Below, piece by piece: positions 38,301-56,120 of a DNA stretch of 64,000 bases. Numbering within the stretch: position 1 is the first letter of the stretch; each line of letters opens with the position of its first letter. The stretch is taken from the NCBI GenBank assembly GCA_034508935.3, contig CM067450.1, positions 9,814,414-9,878,413 on the forward strand, given 5' to 3'. The notes beneath the pieces were generated by a model, which was given only the letters and a program-made list of their open reading frames with translations, was not told where the DNA came from and did no database searches. This DNA comes from Berghia stephanieae (taxonomy: Eukaryota > Mollusca > Gastropoda > Nudibranchia > Aeolidiidae). A program made the translations under genes and the position numbers.

Positions 38301-41300
38301 GATTTAGTCACAAATTTATGTCCAACAATACTATTTTTTCCATAAATTTTTTATCGAAACATTTGAATCCTAATTTTTGTATTTTTTGCTTTAAAATGAT
38401 TTGTACATATTAATTTAATCCGTATCAGAAGCAGGCTTACTAACAGCTCACAGGACCAAAGCGAAACAGGTAGTGTGAATAGACAGTAACAAATATTGGC
38501 TATCTACAGAGCTGCCAACCCCATCTGATGAGAATGTGTACAATGGGACCTCAAAATGGGGGAGATTTCATAAAAATGGGTACAATCCTGAAATTGACGG
38601 ACTAACCATTGTGAAAGTAAGAGGAAGGTATAATTACATAAAGTCACACCGCACAAGCTCAATTGCAGCAACAATGATGTTCCCAAGACTATAATCCAAT
38701 CCTTTCAGAATTCTACCTCCCAGCATGAAGATCATAATTGGTCAAGAAATATATGAATATCCACTTGGTCACCAAGGTTTCTTAATAGGCTAGTAATATG
38801 AATAATAATAATAAAGAAAACTGAAGAGACTCCGTGCACTGAAAATGGGTACAATCTTGGGGGAAATGCGTACAAGCGTACAATCGCTGAAAATGTGTAC
38901 AATTCCGCATTTTTTGCGGTAGGTTGGCAGCTCTGTATCTAGTGAACGGAATGATTCAAAGTGAAGATATAGCGACATCAACAATGATAGATTGTCCTAA
39001 CTTGTCAAGATATAAAAGCAGGAGGGGTAAAAATGAGTGACAATAAGTTTTTTTTTTAAAGTGTGTTAACATTGAGCAGATCAAAGTAAAAGATCAGGAA
39101 CTCGAAGATATAGACACTTTCTGCTATCTCGGAAGTATAATTGACAAGGCTGGAGGCACGGAAGCAGAGGTGAAAGCACGAATAGGAAAGGCACAGGCTG
39201 CATTCACATCTTTGAACAGAGTTTGGAGAACTAAAGATATCTCCCTTCAACTAAAGCTAAGACTTTTCAACTCAAACGTGAAGTCTGTCCTACTGTATGG
39301 ATGTGAAACTTGGAACGCATCACAGGCATGTATAAGGAGGGTACAGATTTTTGTAAACAGGTGCATGCGTAAGCTACTCAGAATAAAATGGATGGATAGA
39401 ATAAAAAATGAAGAAGTATGGAAAAGAACACAGCAGAAACCAGTGGGAGAGGATATAGGAAGAAGACGATGGAGGTGGATTGGACACACGCTTAGAAAGA
39501 ATGACTCAACTATAACAAAGAAAGTATTGAACTGGAACCCTCAGGGCAGAAGATCAAGGGGAAGGCCACGAGGAACATGGAGAAGAATTAAAGAAGCTGA
39601 TATACAGAGAAGTGGTAAGACCTGGAATGAGATAAAAAAGTTGGCTCGGGATAGAGAAGGATGGAAACTGTTTGTCTGTGGCCTATACCCTGACCCAGGG
39701 TGAAAAAAGGCAATGATGATGATGATGATGAACATTAACCAGTAAACTGCTGTACTCTGAAAAAAATGTGGCAGAAAAATCGTCCTTCAACAATTAATTG
39801 ATTTAAATGACCTTCATCTTGGCAAAAACTCTCTAAACCCTCTCAGGTTAGAGAGTTTTTGCCAAGATGAGAAAAAAATAATTTGTGTTTTATCTATCAC
39901 TGCTTGAAATTGTTCTAAGAATGCTCATTCAATATTTCTTACCTTGGATAGCTTGCAGTGCTTTATCGGCACAGGTTGTAAACTTTTCATAAAAATCAAT
40001 GCATTTTTCTGGATCAACCTGATTGCTTTCCATGCACCTTTCGTAGACTTGAAACTCTGGCCGACAGGTAGTCTTGATGTACATGATCTCAGGACTGTAA
40101 GAAATAGGAAAATATAAAAAAACAACAAAACATGAAAAAATTGAAAAAAAAACTCAACAAAAAAATAATGTAAATTGATCACGAGACCCAAGATTTCTCG
40201 GTTCAAAACTGTTCTTTATATATTTTTTCTTTCTTTATCATATGCCTCAACAAATTTTTTTTGTCATGATACACTGGGTGGGGTTCCTGACCTCCCATAG
40301 TGGGCAGGGGGTACATACTGTGTCTTCTGTCCCCTTATATCTGTTTTCCAACATGTTTTCTGTCTTTGTCTTGGAATGAGATTTCTTGGTTTTGTCCTGG
40401 CCTTGGCCGGAGTCCTAGCTCGGAGGGAAACAGTCTAATGCATAGTTATTGTTTTGGGAGATGATATTTTTTCCTTGTAAATCATCTCTCTGTTATGTAT
40501 TATTATATTTCTTATTTTGAATTTATAATGTAGCATTTGAGTGTATTCCTCTTTGTTGGATTTTGTGCTTGTGTCCGGATGAGACTGATAAGTGATCAAA
40601 CGAAGTACATTGGTGGTAGTGGTATGCTCTTGGAATCTATATCTGATCCCTATTTGTTCCCAGTTCCCCTTTGTCTTACTTTCTCTTGGGTGCTTTAATT
40701 GTATTTCTAGAACTTTTTACTATCCCATTTTCTTCCTTTTTACTGGCGCTGATATAACCTATATGTGTTGCAAGCGCCGTAAAACCCTTAAAAACAAAAA
40801 CAAAAACAATTGTCATGATACAATAATTTGATGGCAATTGTTTCCCTTTGCATAAAGGGTCTAGTACAAGTACAATCTCTCCTAAAATATTATCATCTCC
40901 TTTCACATTTTTCTATGATGCAATCCTGACACATTACTTTTTTGTTAATTTACATAATTAGAAAAATAGCATTATATGTCTGAAATGTATTCGATACAAT
41001 CATATGTGGTATGTTTAGCTGGCTTTGAGAGAACAAGTCTTTTTCACACCATCATTTCCAAAATTAACTTTAAAAATTAAAATATAAACGTAGAACAATT
41101 TCATTAAAACACCTTACTTGTTTTCAGCGCATCGAGCTAACTTGGCTCTCATTGCCTCGCAATCAGTTTGCCATGTGTGAGGGAATTCATGCATGCACTG
41201 GGCGAACATTTCCAGATATTTGGCACATTGACGTTGCACTATTCGCATCGAGTAGTCCCTGAAAATTTCAAAAGGAGAAGTGAAAAAAAAATTATGTTTG

Positions 41301-41530
41301 GCACAAACCAATTCAACCAATCTAATTACACTCAACTCCAAAATACCACTGAACAAAAACACATTGGCTTCAGTCCTTTTTTTAATCAGCAGGGTTTAAT
41401 ACTTTCTTGGCAGAGGTTCATAAAGTGCTTCGTTACTTCAACGATCACTTAGCATAAATGCCACAATATTAAAAGCATTAGTCTCTTTACAGTTACATCC
41501 GTATATCATCATATAATTAAATAAATTATA

Positions 41531-41587
<57 letters not shown>

Positions 41588-41644
41588 CTGTATCTGTACT
41601 GTGGTGACGTACTGCGTAAACCTCCAAGTGGAGTATTACAATAA

Positions 41645-41739
<95 letters not shown>

Positions 41740-41751
41740 TCATCATCATCA

Positions 41752-41794
<43 letters not shown>

Positions 41795-41966
41795 TATTGT
41801 CGTTGCCATTGGACATATATTGCATGCATGTAAGTTGCCCTGATGATCGTGCTCATACGTTGAAACACCTGCAACAAGGTTCTATGCAATTTCAATGTAA
41901 ATGAAAATGTAAACGGAAACGTAGACCGTAGAGGTGGACATCCTCATTGACTTTGACAACTTACAT
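35329..41966 (-). CDS. CHCHD5: CHCHD5-like twin CX9C mitochondrial protein
   Basis: Exons on the minus strand are 41966-41965 (the AT of the start codon), 41258-41118, 40094-39943 and 35375-35329. They total 342 nt, coding for 113 residues (human CHCHD5 has 110). Four exact CX9C motifs are visible: CAKYLEMFAQC and CEAMRAKLARC in the first coding exon, CRPEFQVYERC and CIDFYEKFTTC in the next. These form two CHCH folds. Such proteins are imported into the mitochondrial intermembrane space by MIA40 and disulfide-bonded. The terminal exon encodes GTQDSSIQDDSNSSS and a stop. The first Cys falls at residue 12 as in the human protein, which supports the split start codon. The 4.6-kb last intron is full of LINE pieces. 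The two middle exons are firm. The split ATG and last exon rest on phase and splice signals. Confidence 0.88.
35465..35560 (-). repeat. tRNA-derived SINE (family C) fragment
   Basis: Contains GAGTTTATCCAGGTTTCTATAG and AGGCCCACGGAGCC, matching the 3' portion of the copies at 31048 and 60600. Confidence 0.6.
35648..35737 (-). repeat. SINE-like family A 3'-end fragment
   Basis: CTAAGGGTTTCATGGCACTTGC to GGAAGAAAATGGGATAGTC is the complement of the family 3' end. A LINE fragment starts immediately afterwards. Confidence 0.75.
35740..36398 (+). mobile_element. RTE/I-type LINE fragment, 5' part of RT
   Basis: Encodes AAEAQDAAQRGDTRNAYKIT, then KGNSTPGEDRITADMLKADP, then KVWEEKRVPDAWKE, in at least two frames. 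It ends within GCTDQIFVLRTI...WNSS, where a minus-strand LINE interrupts it. The frame resumes at 37403. Confidence 0.8.
36399..37402 (-). mobile_element. CR1-type LINE fragment inserted into another LINE
   Basis: Minus-strand frames read WADTWQLKFNADKCKVLHLG, then ENDLGVHMDPELKFSQHLER, then NRLFGLIRRSFDYLD, the typical end of CR1/Jockey RT and thumb. A short (TATTC)n-like tail lies at the low end. It splits the plus-strand LINE between the codons for WNSS and LYVNYIDFQKAFDS. Confidence 0.85.
37403..37935 (+). mobile_element. RTE/I-type LINE fragment, continuation
   Basis: Continues the copy at 35740-36398. YVNYIDFQKAFDSIHHPSLW (RT motif) and then TGVKQGWVISP are visible. The frame breaks after 37646, followed by traces of the catalytic box and DLEHFKYLG. 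Confidence 0.8.
38507..38935. mobile_element. TIR element with 6-bp TSD (copy 2)
   Basis: Ends CAGAGCTGCCAACC and GGTTGGCAGCTCTG are perfect inverted repeats. They are flanked by TATCTA at 38501-38506 and 38936-38941. The 429-bp interior has several 'ATGGGTACAAT/GTGTACAAT' repeats and no ORF. The ends match the element at 17328-19111 in 13 of 14 bases. Confidence 0.8.
39060..39735 (+). mobile_element. RTE/I-type LINE 3' fragment
   Basis: One open frame encodes DTFCYLGSIIDKAGG, LLYGCETWNAS, GRRRWRWIGHTLRKNDS and RGRPRGTWRR, the signature C-terminus of a widespread marine LINE group. It ends in a (GAT)n tail. Its start overlaps the end of the 37403 copy in protein terms, so it is probably a separate 5'-truncated copy. 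Confidence 0.88.
39815..39869. repeat. Perfect 22-bp hairpin
   Basis: CATCTTGGCAAAAACTCTCT AA (39815-39836) pairs exactly with 39848-39869 across an 11-base loop. The left arm belongs to the repeat shared with 30815-30965. Confidence 0.85.
40274..40809 (+). repeat. SINE-like family A copy, 13-bp TSD
   Basis: Flanked by TTGTCATGATACA at 40261-40273 and 40810-40822. It has the long 5' end CTGGGTGGGGTTCCTGAC and lies in a CHCHD5 intron, opposite to the gene. Confidence 0.93.
41530..41795. repeat. (AAT)n, (ATA)n and (CAT)n microsatellite cluster
   Basis: Three trinucleotide runs in the first CHCHD5 intron. The Asn/Ser-repeat ORF over them is an artefact. Confidence 0.95.
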
Positions 41967-42272
41967 TGTGTTTAAGATCGAAGTGACATTTAATAGAACT
42001 GTCTAATTTGTCAAAAATCTGATTGTATATCTATGGCCTCTGGAATTTCACGATGCAATTCTAATTCAACCTGAAAATGGCAATAGGTAGATTTTCAATA
42101 ATAATATGAAAGGCATATGAAAATGAAAGTCAAGTTTAACCGGTGTCTGCTATTTTTGGTTTTCTCAAATCAAAAGTAGAGCAACGTATTGTAGTCAACA
42201 ACAGTACAAAGTTTATTTGAATGACTTCCCTTGAATTGTCGCCCAGCAACTACCAACATTATCAGCTTCAAG
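41967..42272. promoter_or_regulatory. Head-to-head CHCHD5/MORN5 intergenic promoter region
   Basis: About 306 bp separate the two inferred start codons, and the transcripts must diverge from here. No TATA box or known site is called. The shared-promoter reading is inference from gene orientation. Confidence 0.55.
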
Positions 42273-50414
<8,142 letters not shown>

Positions 50415-51053
50415 AAAATGTGCAAGGGTCATCCATAGATAGAATGAAATTGACGTCACTCAGTTCTTTGTTATTGTTTATAGACAGCCATTTTTGTGAG
50501 TTGTTCTCACTATATTATTTTGTTGGTTGGTATGTTGTATCCGGCTGGCCGATGTTAAAGAGTTTTTATTCCTAGACACACAGCATCGATATGAATCAGA
50601 TTAATATACTATAGCAAACTGAGAGGCAGAAAACATATCAAATGATGCACTCCAGTAAAACAAGTATCAAATCTAAAGGTAAACAAGTGAAACTGATCAT
50701 TTTGTTTTACTGACATTAAATTGACCCTAAATTCATTCCTAGTAAAGAAATGTAGAGAATTTCAAAAACCTAGTAATCACCATCCAAAGGGCTTTATGCG
50801 AACATCACATGACAATCTTTAAAAATTGAAATTTTTAAAAATTTGTCATGATTTTAATGGGATGCATCACATATTTTTGAATATTCCGAGTGGTGTCCCT
50901 TGGTTAATGAAACAAATTGATTGTGAGGTTGATCCATTTCGACATAATTTTCGGGTAGGGAAAGAAAGTGGGGAGAGGGTGGGGTTGTCTATTTGATTAT
51001 TTTATCATTTTTGTGATCATTTTTTTATTATTATAATTTTTTTTAATTTTTTT

Positions 51054-51092
<39 letters not shown>

Positions 51093-51485
51093 TATGTATA
51101 TATTTATTTGTTTATTTTAGAACCTAAAAGTTTCAGCTTGACATACATGAATTAATATCCTTCATCTTGAAGAAATAAGTGAAATTTAATAAAAAAATTT
51201 ACAGTCAAAATGATTTTTTGTTTAAAGATCATGAAAATCGTTTAATGGATTCTCTTACAAATTCATTATAATTATACTGTTCGTTATTTTTTTTATAAGT
51301 CATAGAATTTTTCTTGGATTAGGTATAAAACTAATGATTTCAATTATCATTGCCATTTACACACAAAGCAGTGAAAATGAGATTTGAGAGAAAGTTTAAC
51401 AATGTTTTATTTTATATATACATTCTATTGTATAAATGTGTAAATAAATCAAATGAAAACAATAAAAATTCACTTTTCGATTTCT
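50415..51485 (+). other. MORN5: Probable MORN5 3' UTR
   Basis: AT-rich sequence with no ORF. AATAAA occurs at 51443-51448 and 51461-51466. A 29-base G-run lies at 51064-51092. The UTR extent is inferred. Confidence 0.4.
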
Positions 51486-51534
51486 TTTATTCATGAAGTT
51501 GATTATTAATTTATTTATAGGTCAAGTGTACAAT

Positions 51535-51745
51535 AATAATGATAATAATAGCAATAATAACGATGATGATTATAATGATGATGATGATAATAATCTTTCA
51601 TCATCATCATCATCATCATCATCATGAATATAAGAAGAAGAAAGAAGAAGAAGAAGAAGAAGAAGAGAAGAAGAGAAGAAGAAGAAGAAGAAGAAGAAGA
51701 AGAAGAAGAAGAAGAAGAAGAAGAAGAAGAAGAAGAAGAAGAAGG
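51535..51745. repeat. (GAT/CAT)n and (GAA)n microsatellite block
   Basis: ATG-type repeats, then (TCA)n, then about 110 bases of (GAA)n, followed by A-runs. Long GAA tracts can form triplex DNA. Confidence 0.95.
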
Positions 51746-51799
51746 AGAAACATTAAAATAGTAAATCCAAAAAAAAAAAAAAAAAGATAAAATATAAAA

Positions 51800-53240
51800 T
51801 CTGTAGTCACTTTATGAAAATAATTGCAAAAAAAAGGTCAATTTTATTTTCCTGTTTGAAAAGAACCAACATTAAAAAATTTTCAATATTGGGTACGGAA
51901 GTCAGCAACTGATTTAAAAACAAAAAATTCCAAACAACTCTTTAAAAAAAAAAAAAAAAGGCAGCAGAGATTGGAAATATAAAAGTACATTAAAAGAATT
52001 ACTTTCTTTTTGTTCCTGTATCTAATTTAAGCCACTACCTTCATTTTTTTTTTCAAACAATGTTTTACACATAGAGGTTAAATCTTGTTATAAAAATATA
52101 AAAGATTTTAATTGCGCATAAACAGATGACATAGTTTTTATATTAATGCCCAAAGGAGTATCAATGAAAACCTTAATGTCTGATAATGAACAAAAGAAAT
52201 TTAAAACGAAAATCCAATTTTTAACGAAATAAAAAAATGACTTGCTTTTTTTAATTTTTAAAAAAAGAAAAAGCAAAAACAAACAAAACAAAAAAGCAAA
52301 ACAAAATGCCACTTTTAGAATTTGAAAAGAGAAAACATATCAATAAAATAACAAACAATTTGGTTTTCAGATAAAATAAAACCATAAAAATATAAAAAAC
52401 TAATCATCGTTGCTACGTCAGCTGGCACAGAGTGAGACAATTGCTCTTATCTAAGACCTTTATAAATTACAGTTGAGTCAAATCTTTCAAGTTAATACAA
52501 ATTACTTTCCAAATCATATCATATCAACATGCAGAGCGTATAGGCAATATGTCTTTAAATGCTTCATTAGACAATTTTGGGATAAGAATTTATCAGAGTC
52601 TTAAACCAGAGGTCTTAAAACAAACAAAATTTGAACACCTTCTAACTTGACATTGTGCTTTTGCCACATCTCTCACATTATACAGCTCGCATTAAATACC
52701 GATGACCTTCTCTCAAATTTTATGAGTATGAGACAAGCAATCGGTAATGTGATCAACAACAAGATGAATGGTAATGAGTGGATATCTGCTTGCCTCAAAT
52801 ATTTCTTTTATTTCCTTAACTCACTCAATCCTAGAGACTTTTTCTGTTTTCCAAATTGGGAAAAAAATGTATTAAAAATGAGCATGCACATAGATAGTTT
52901 TATTCAACTATCACTAACATGCAAAAAAAAAAAAAAAACATTAGCTTTGATACTATGCCTACAATTTGTCTCAGAAAAATGCAATAAATAGGCATGGGGT
53001 AAAAGTGACTCAGGTAAACTACGGATATAGTTGGTGTTAGGGTTGAGTGAGTTAAAGTGTATCGTATATTAAATCTCACTCTGCTATGGGTGGAAATGAC
53101 TCTAAAACCTCCTTATAAAGCCTTTGCAATACGTTATCTGTGTATGTGTCAAACTTGATGAGAATGGATTGTATTAAATTCATTACAAATTCATCTGTTA
53201 CCTTTTTGCCAACTCATGCAGCCTATTTTGTCATGGCTGG
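51800..53240. other. Intergenic, nothing recognised
   Basis: AT-rich DNA with A-runs (51944-51959, 52924-52939). Short ORFs here have no recognisable homology. Confidence 0.5.
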
Positions 53241-53243
53241 GGG

Positions 53244-53505
53244 TGCTGCTAGCTCAGTTAGTAGAGCACTCACTTCACAAGAAAAGGGAGTAAGATCGAT
53301 TCAGGATGCAGTCAAGATTTTTTTCTGACCCCTCTGTCCACCCAGCAGTGATTGGGTAGCTGGATCAGTTAGATCTGGTGGAAAGTACTTTACATAGACT
53401 AGCATCCTTTCCAAGGAGTAGCAAGCAATTGATATTGTCTGTTTCATGCTACCATATAGAAACCAGGATAAACTCCAGCTCCACGGGCCTAATGGCGCTG
53501 AAGGA
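53244..53505 (+). repeat. tRNA-derived SINE (family C)
   Basis: GCTAGCTCAGTTAGTAGAGCA is a clear tRNA-like 5' end and AAGATCGATTCAG is B-box-like. The body CCCAGCAGTGATTGGGTAGC and the 3' GATAAACTCCAGCTCCACGG match the other copies. Confidence 0.85.
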
Positions 53506-53749
53506 GTACTTTTTTTTTTGTTACAGTTCCAAAAGTGGTGATATAACCAGGTTTAGTTTCAAGGAAAACATTAACTACTTACTTACTTACTTAATCCTCG
53601 TTGAGCCATGGGGTGCATAAAGCATCTATCAAGGACTTCCATTTCTGTTTGTCAGCTGCATGGACACCGATGTTATTCAAGGATAGGACAGCCCCTTTAA
53701 GCTCTTTATCCATAATATACCTTTTCCAGACACGCCCAAAGAACACCAG

Positions 53750-53996
53750 TTAGGTGTGATGATAATGTTAAAATGCAAGCATGTCACAGTCGCCTTGCAC
53801 CATAAATACTGGAGAAACTTAGAACCATACCATGGCCAGGTGCAATCATAATGTTAAAAAGTGCAAGTGTGTATCGGTGACCTTGTACCACAAATACTGG
53901 AAACTTAGAACAATACCATGGCTAGGTGTGATGATAATATTAAAGTGTACGTAGGTCACAGTCACCTTATACTGGGAAGTTAGAGCCATGCCGTGG
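53750..53996. repeat. Diverged tandem repeat, ~86-bp unit, about 3 copies
   Basis: Unit starts AGGTGTGATGATAATGTTAA, with further starts near 53839 and 53924. Each unit contains CATGTCACAGTC-like and CCATACCATGG-like landmarks. Confidence 0.7.
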
Positions 53997-54615
53997 TTTA
54001 TTGGGGAAATAATAGAACTATAAAGCACACTAAGCGTAGATTGATTCAATTTCAGAATTCTCACATACAGTCAGTCACACGAACATGCACACACATCAGC
54101 TGACAAACACACTGAAATACAATAAGCCAACACATGCACACAGACAAATAATGAGGTAATAAATAAGTTGATATAGAAAGACTTGGAGGATCAATCTCAT
54201 CCTAAAAACAAAAGAAAACAAAACAAAAAAGCAAAACACAAAAACAAAATAAAGCACATATATAATCAAATACCCTTTTTACTACAAACAAGTCTCACAC
54301 ACCTACTTTTGCCTTTTGTTAAAGTATAGAATATCCACACCATCTTATTTTTCATGAATGGATCACGTGATGAGTTGTTTTATTGGAATAATAATAATAA
54401 TAATAAAAACTAATATGAGGCTATTTTTAACTATATCATTTAAAAGGGATTAATTGGACAAATTGCATAAATTTAAAGCTAATCATCATCGCTGAGATGA
54501 CTGCTTATATCATAGCAACCTCCATAATAACAAACATTATAAACCGTACGAGTGTTTATTATACAGATTAAAGAGGTAACTAAGGTGGAAGCTAGCGATT
54601 TGGATCCAACTCTCA

Positions 54616-54804
54616 AGATTAGATGGACATGGCCATGCCTTTGACAAAAGACGACTATACATTACAAATGGAAAGACCAGATTAGATGGACATGGCCATG
54701 CCTTTGACAAAAGACGACTATACATTACAAATGGAAAGACCAGATTAGATGGACATGGCCATGCCTTTGACAAAAGACGACTATACATTACAAATGGAAA
54801 GACC
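54616..54804. repeat. Minisatellite, three identical 63-bp units
   Basis: Unit starts AGATTAGATGGACATGGCCA. The three copies appear identical. The unit is 21 codons long, so the minus frame stays open and repeats LVFPFVMYSRLLSKAWPCPS N. No gene context supports coding. Confidence 0.93.
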
Positions 54805-55259
54805 TGATCTGCCAACCTTTTGTTTATTTTGTGTTTTTCATCTCTGGGCTGCCATTTCATGTGGCAAAAATTTTCTCAACATTTTTCATGAACACATTGA
54901 CTGATTACTAGTTTGCTACCACTGCTTACAGTAAAATCGGAATGATTAAACCTTTCAATTCTTACATATTCTCTTGTTCATATTTATATGAAGAATACTG
55001 ATCATGCTTCAAAAAAACAACAACAAAAAAACAAACCAAAAAACACACAAACACAAACCCCACACACACACACACACACACATACACACACGCATACAAA
55101 CACACAATAAGAAAAATAACAAAAATAACCCAACCAAAAAAACAATACGACATCGATTCTAAAATTTAAATGATCAAATCATTCAATCATTCAATTTATT
55201 GTTCTCAATAAAAATATAAATCTTTCCCACTTTCTACAATTGAAATCTCAATTCAAATT

Positions 55260-55620
55260 ACAGCAATTTTTTCATTTAAATATCACACCAGATTGAGGCG
55301 GGAAATGACAAGTTTCTTTGGTGATAGGTCTTCTATGAAATTCGTACCCAAGATATGGAATGATCTTCCTCAGTCAGTAAGATTTTCGAGCTCTAAAGAT
55401 TTTTCCAAAAAACATCTAAAACAAATCTTTTCATTAAAGTACTTGATTGAATTTTTAAACGTATTGATGTTTCTTATGCCTTCTTTGTGCTCCTATTGTT
55501 TTCATTTTGGTTGTTATGGCCTTGTAGTGTTAATGTATTCTGGGTAAATATTGTCTTGTTTTTTTTAAGCACTTTGAGGTTTCGACGAAAGGTGCTATAG
55601 AAATGTGCTTATTATTATTT
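55260..55620 (+). mobile_element. L2/CR1-type LINE 3' end
   Basis: RREMTSFFGDRSSMKFVPKI followed by WNDLPQSVRFSS is the C-terminal LINE motif. The 3' end reads GGTGCTATAGAAATGTGC and then (TTA)n, as at 5180-5925. Confidence 0.75.
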
Positions 55621-55755
55621 CAGAGCACAAACTCCAAATTACATGTTATAATCTTTTATTCAACTTATGAATACTCCAGTCTCCAGCATTTCTCAGCTAA
55701 ATTCCTCCTACAAGGACTTGCACATACACACACTCACACACACAGGCATAAACAT

Positions 55756-55759
<4 letters not shown>

Positions 55760-55801
<42 letters not shown>

Positions 55802-55805
55802 TCTC
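55760..55805. repeat. (CT)n with (CTAT)n
   Basis: CT run passing into CTAT units. It is next to CA-rich repeats and just beyond the RABGGTB stop codon. Confidence 0.85.
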
Positions 55806-55842
55806 GTGTATATATACACACACATACATTCCTTCTTTCATA

Positions 55843-55994
55843 CTATAAATATTGCAACGGTACAGACAATCTTCTGATTAGTTCCTCAGGCATGCATAAA
55901 ACAGGGTTGACATTTTTGATAGACGTCTCACCAAGCAATGACAGACCTGCCAACCCAAAGAGTGTGTGGAAAGGGTCCACCTATGGAGAGATTA

Positions 55995-56034
<40 letters not shown>

Positions 56035-56088
56035 TAATAATATATAATAATAATAATAATAATAATATTAGTAATAATAAAAATAACA

Positions 56089-56120
<32 letters not shown>

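Noticed and set aside
41601-41843. Asn/Ser-repeat ORF
   Set aside because: It spans AAT and CAT microsatellites in a CHCHD5 intron.
51539-51810. Arg/Glu/Lys-rich ORF and its Leu/Ser antisense
   Set aside because: They are products of the (GAA)n tract.
54537-54860. Repeat-containing 107-codon minus-strand ORF
   Set aside because: Its openness follows from the 63-bp unit length. There is no start context, homology or splice support.
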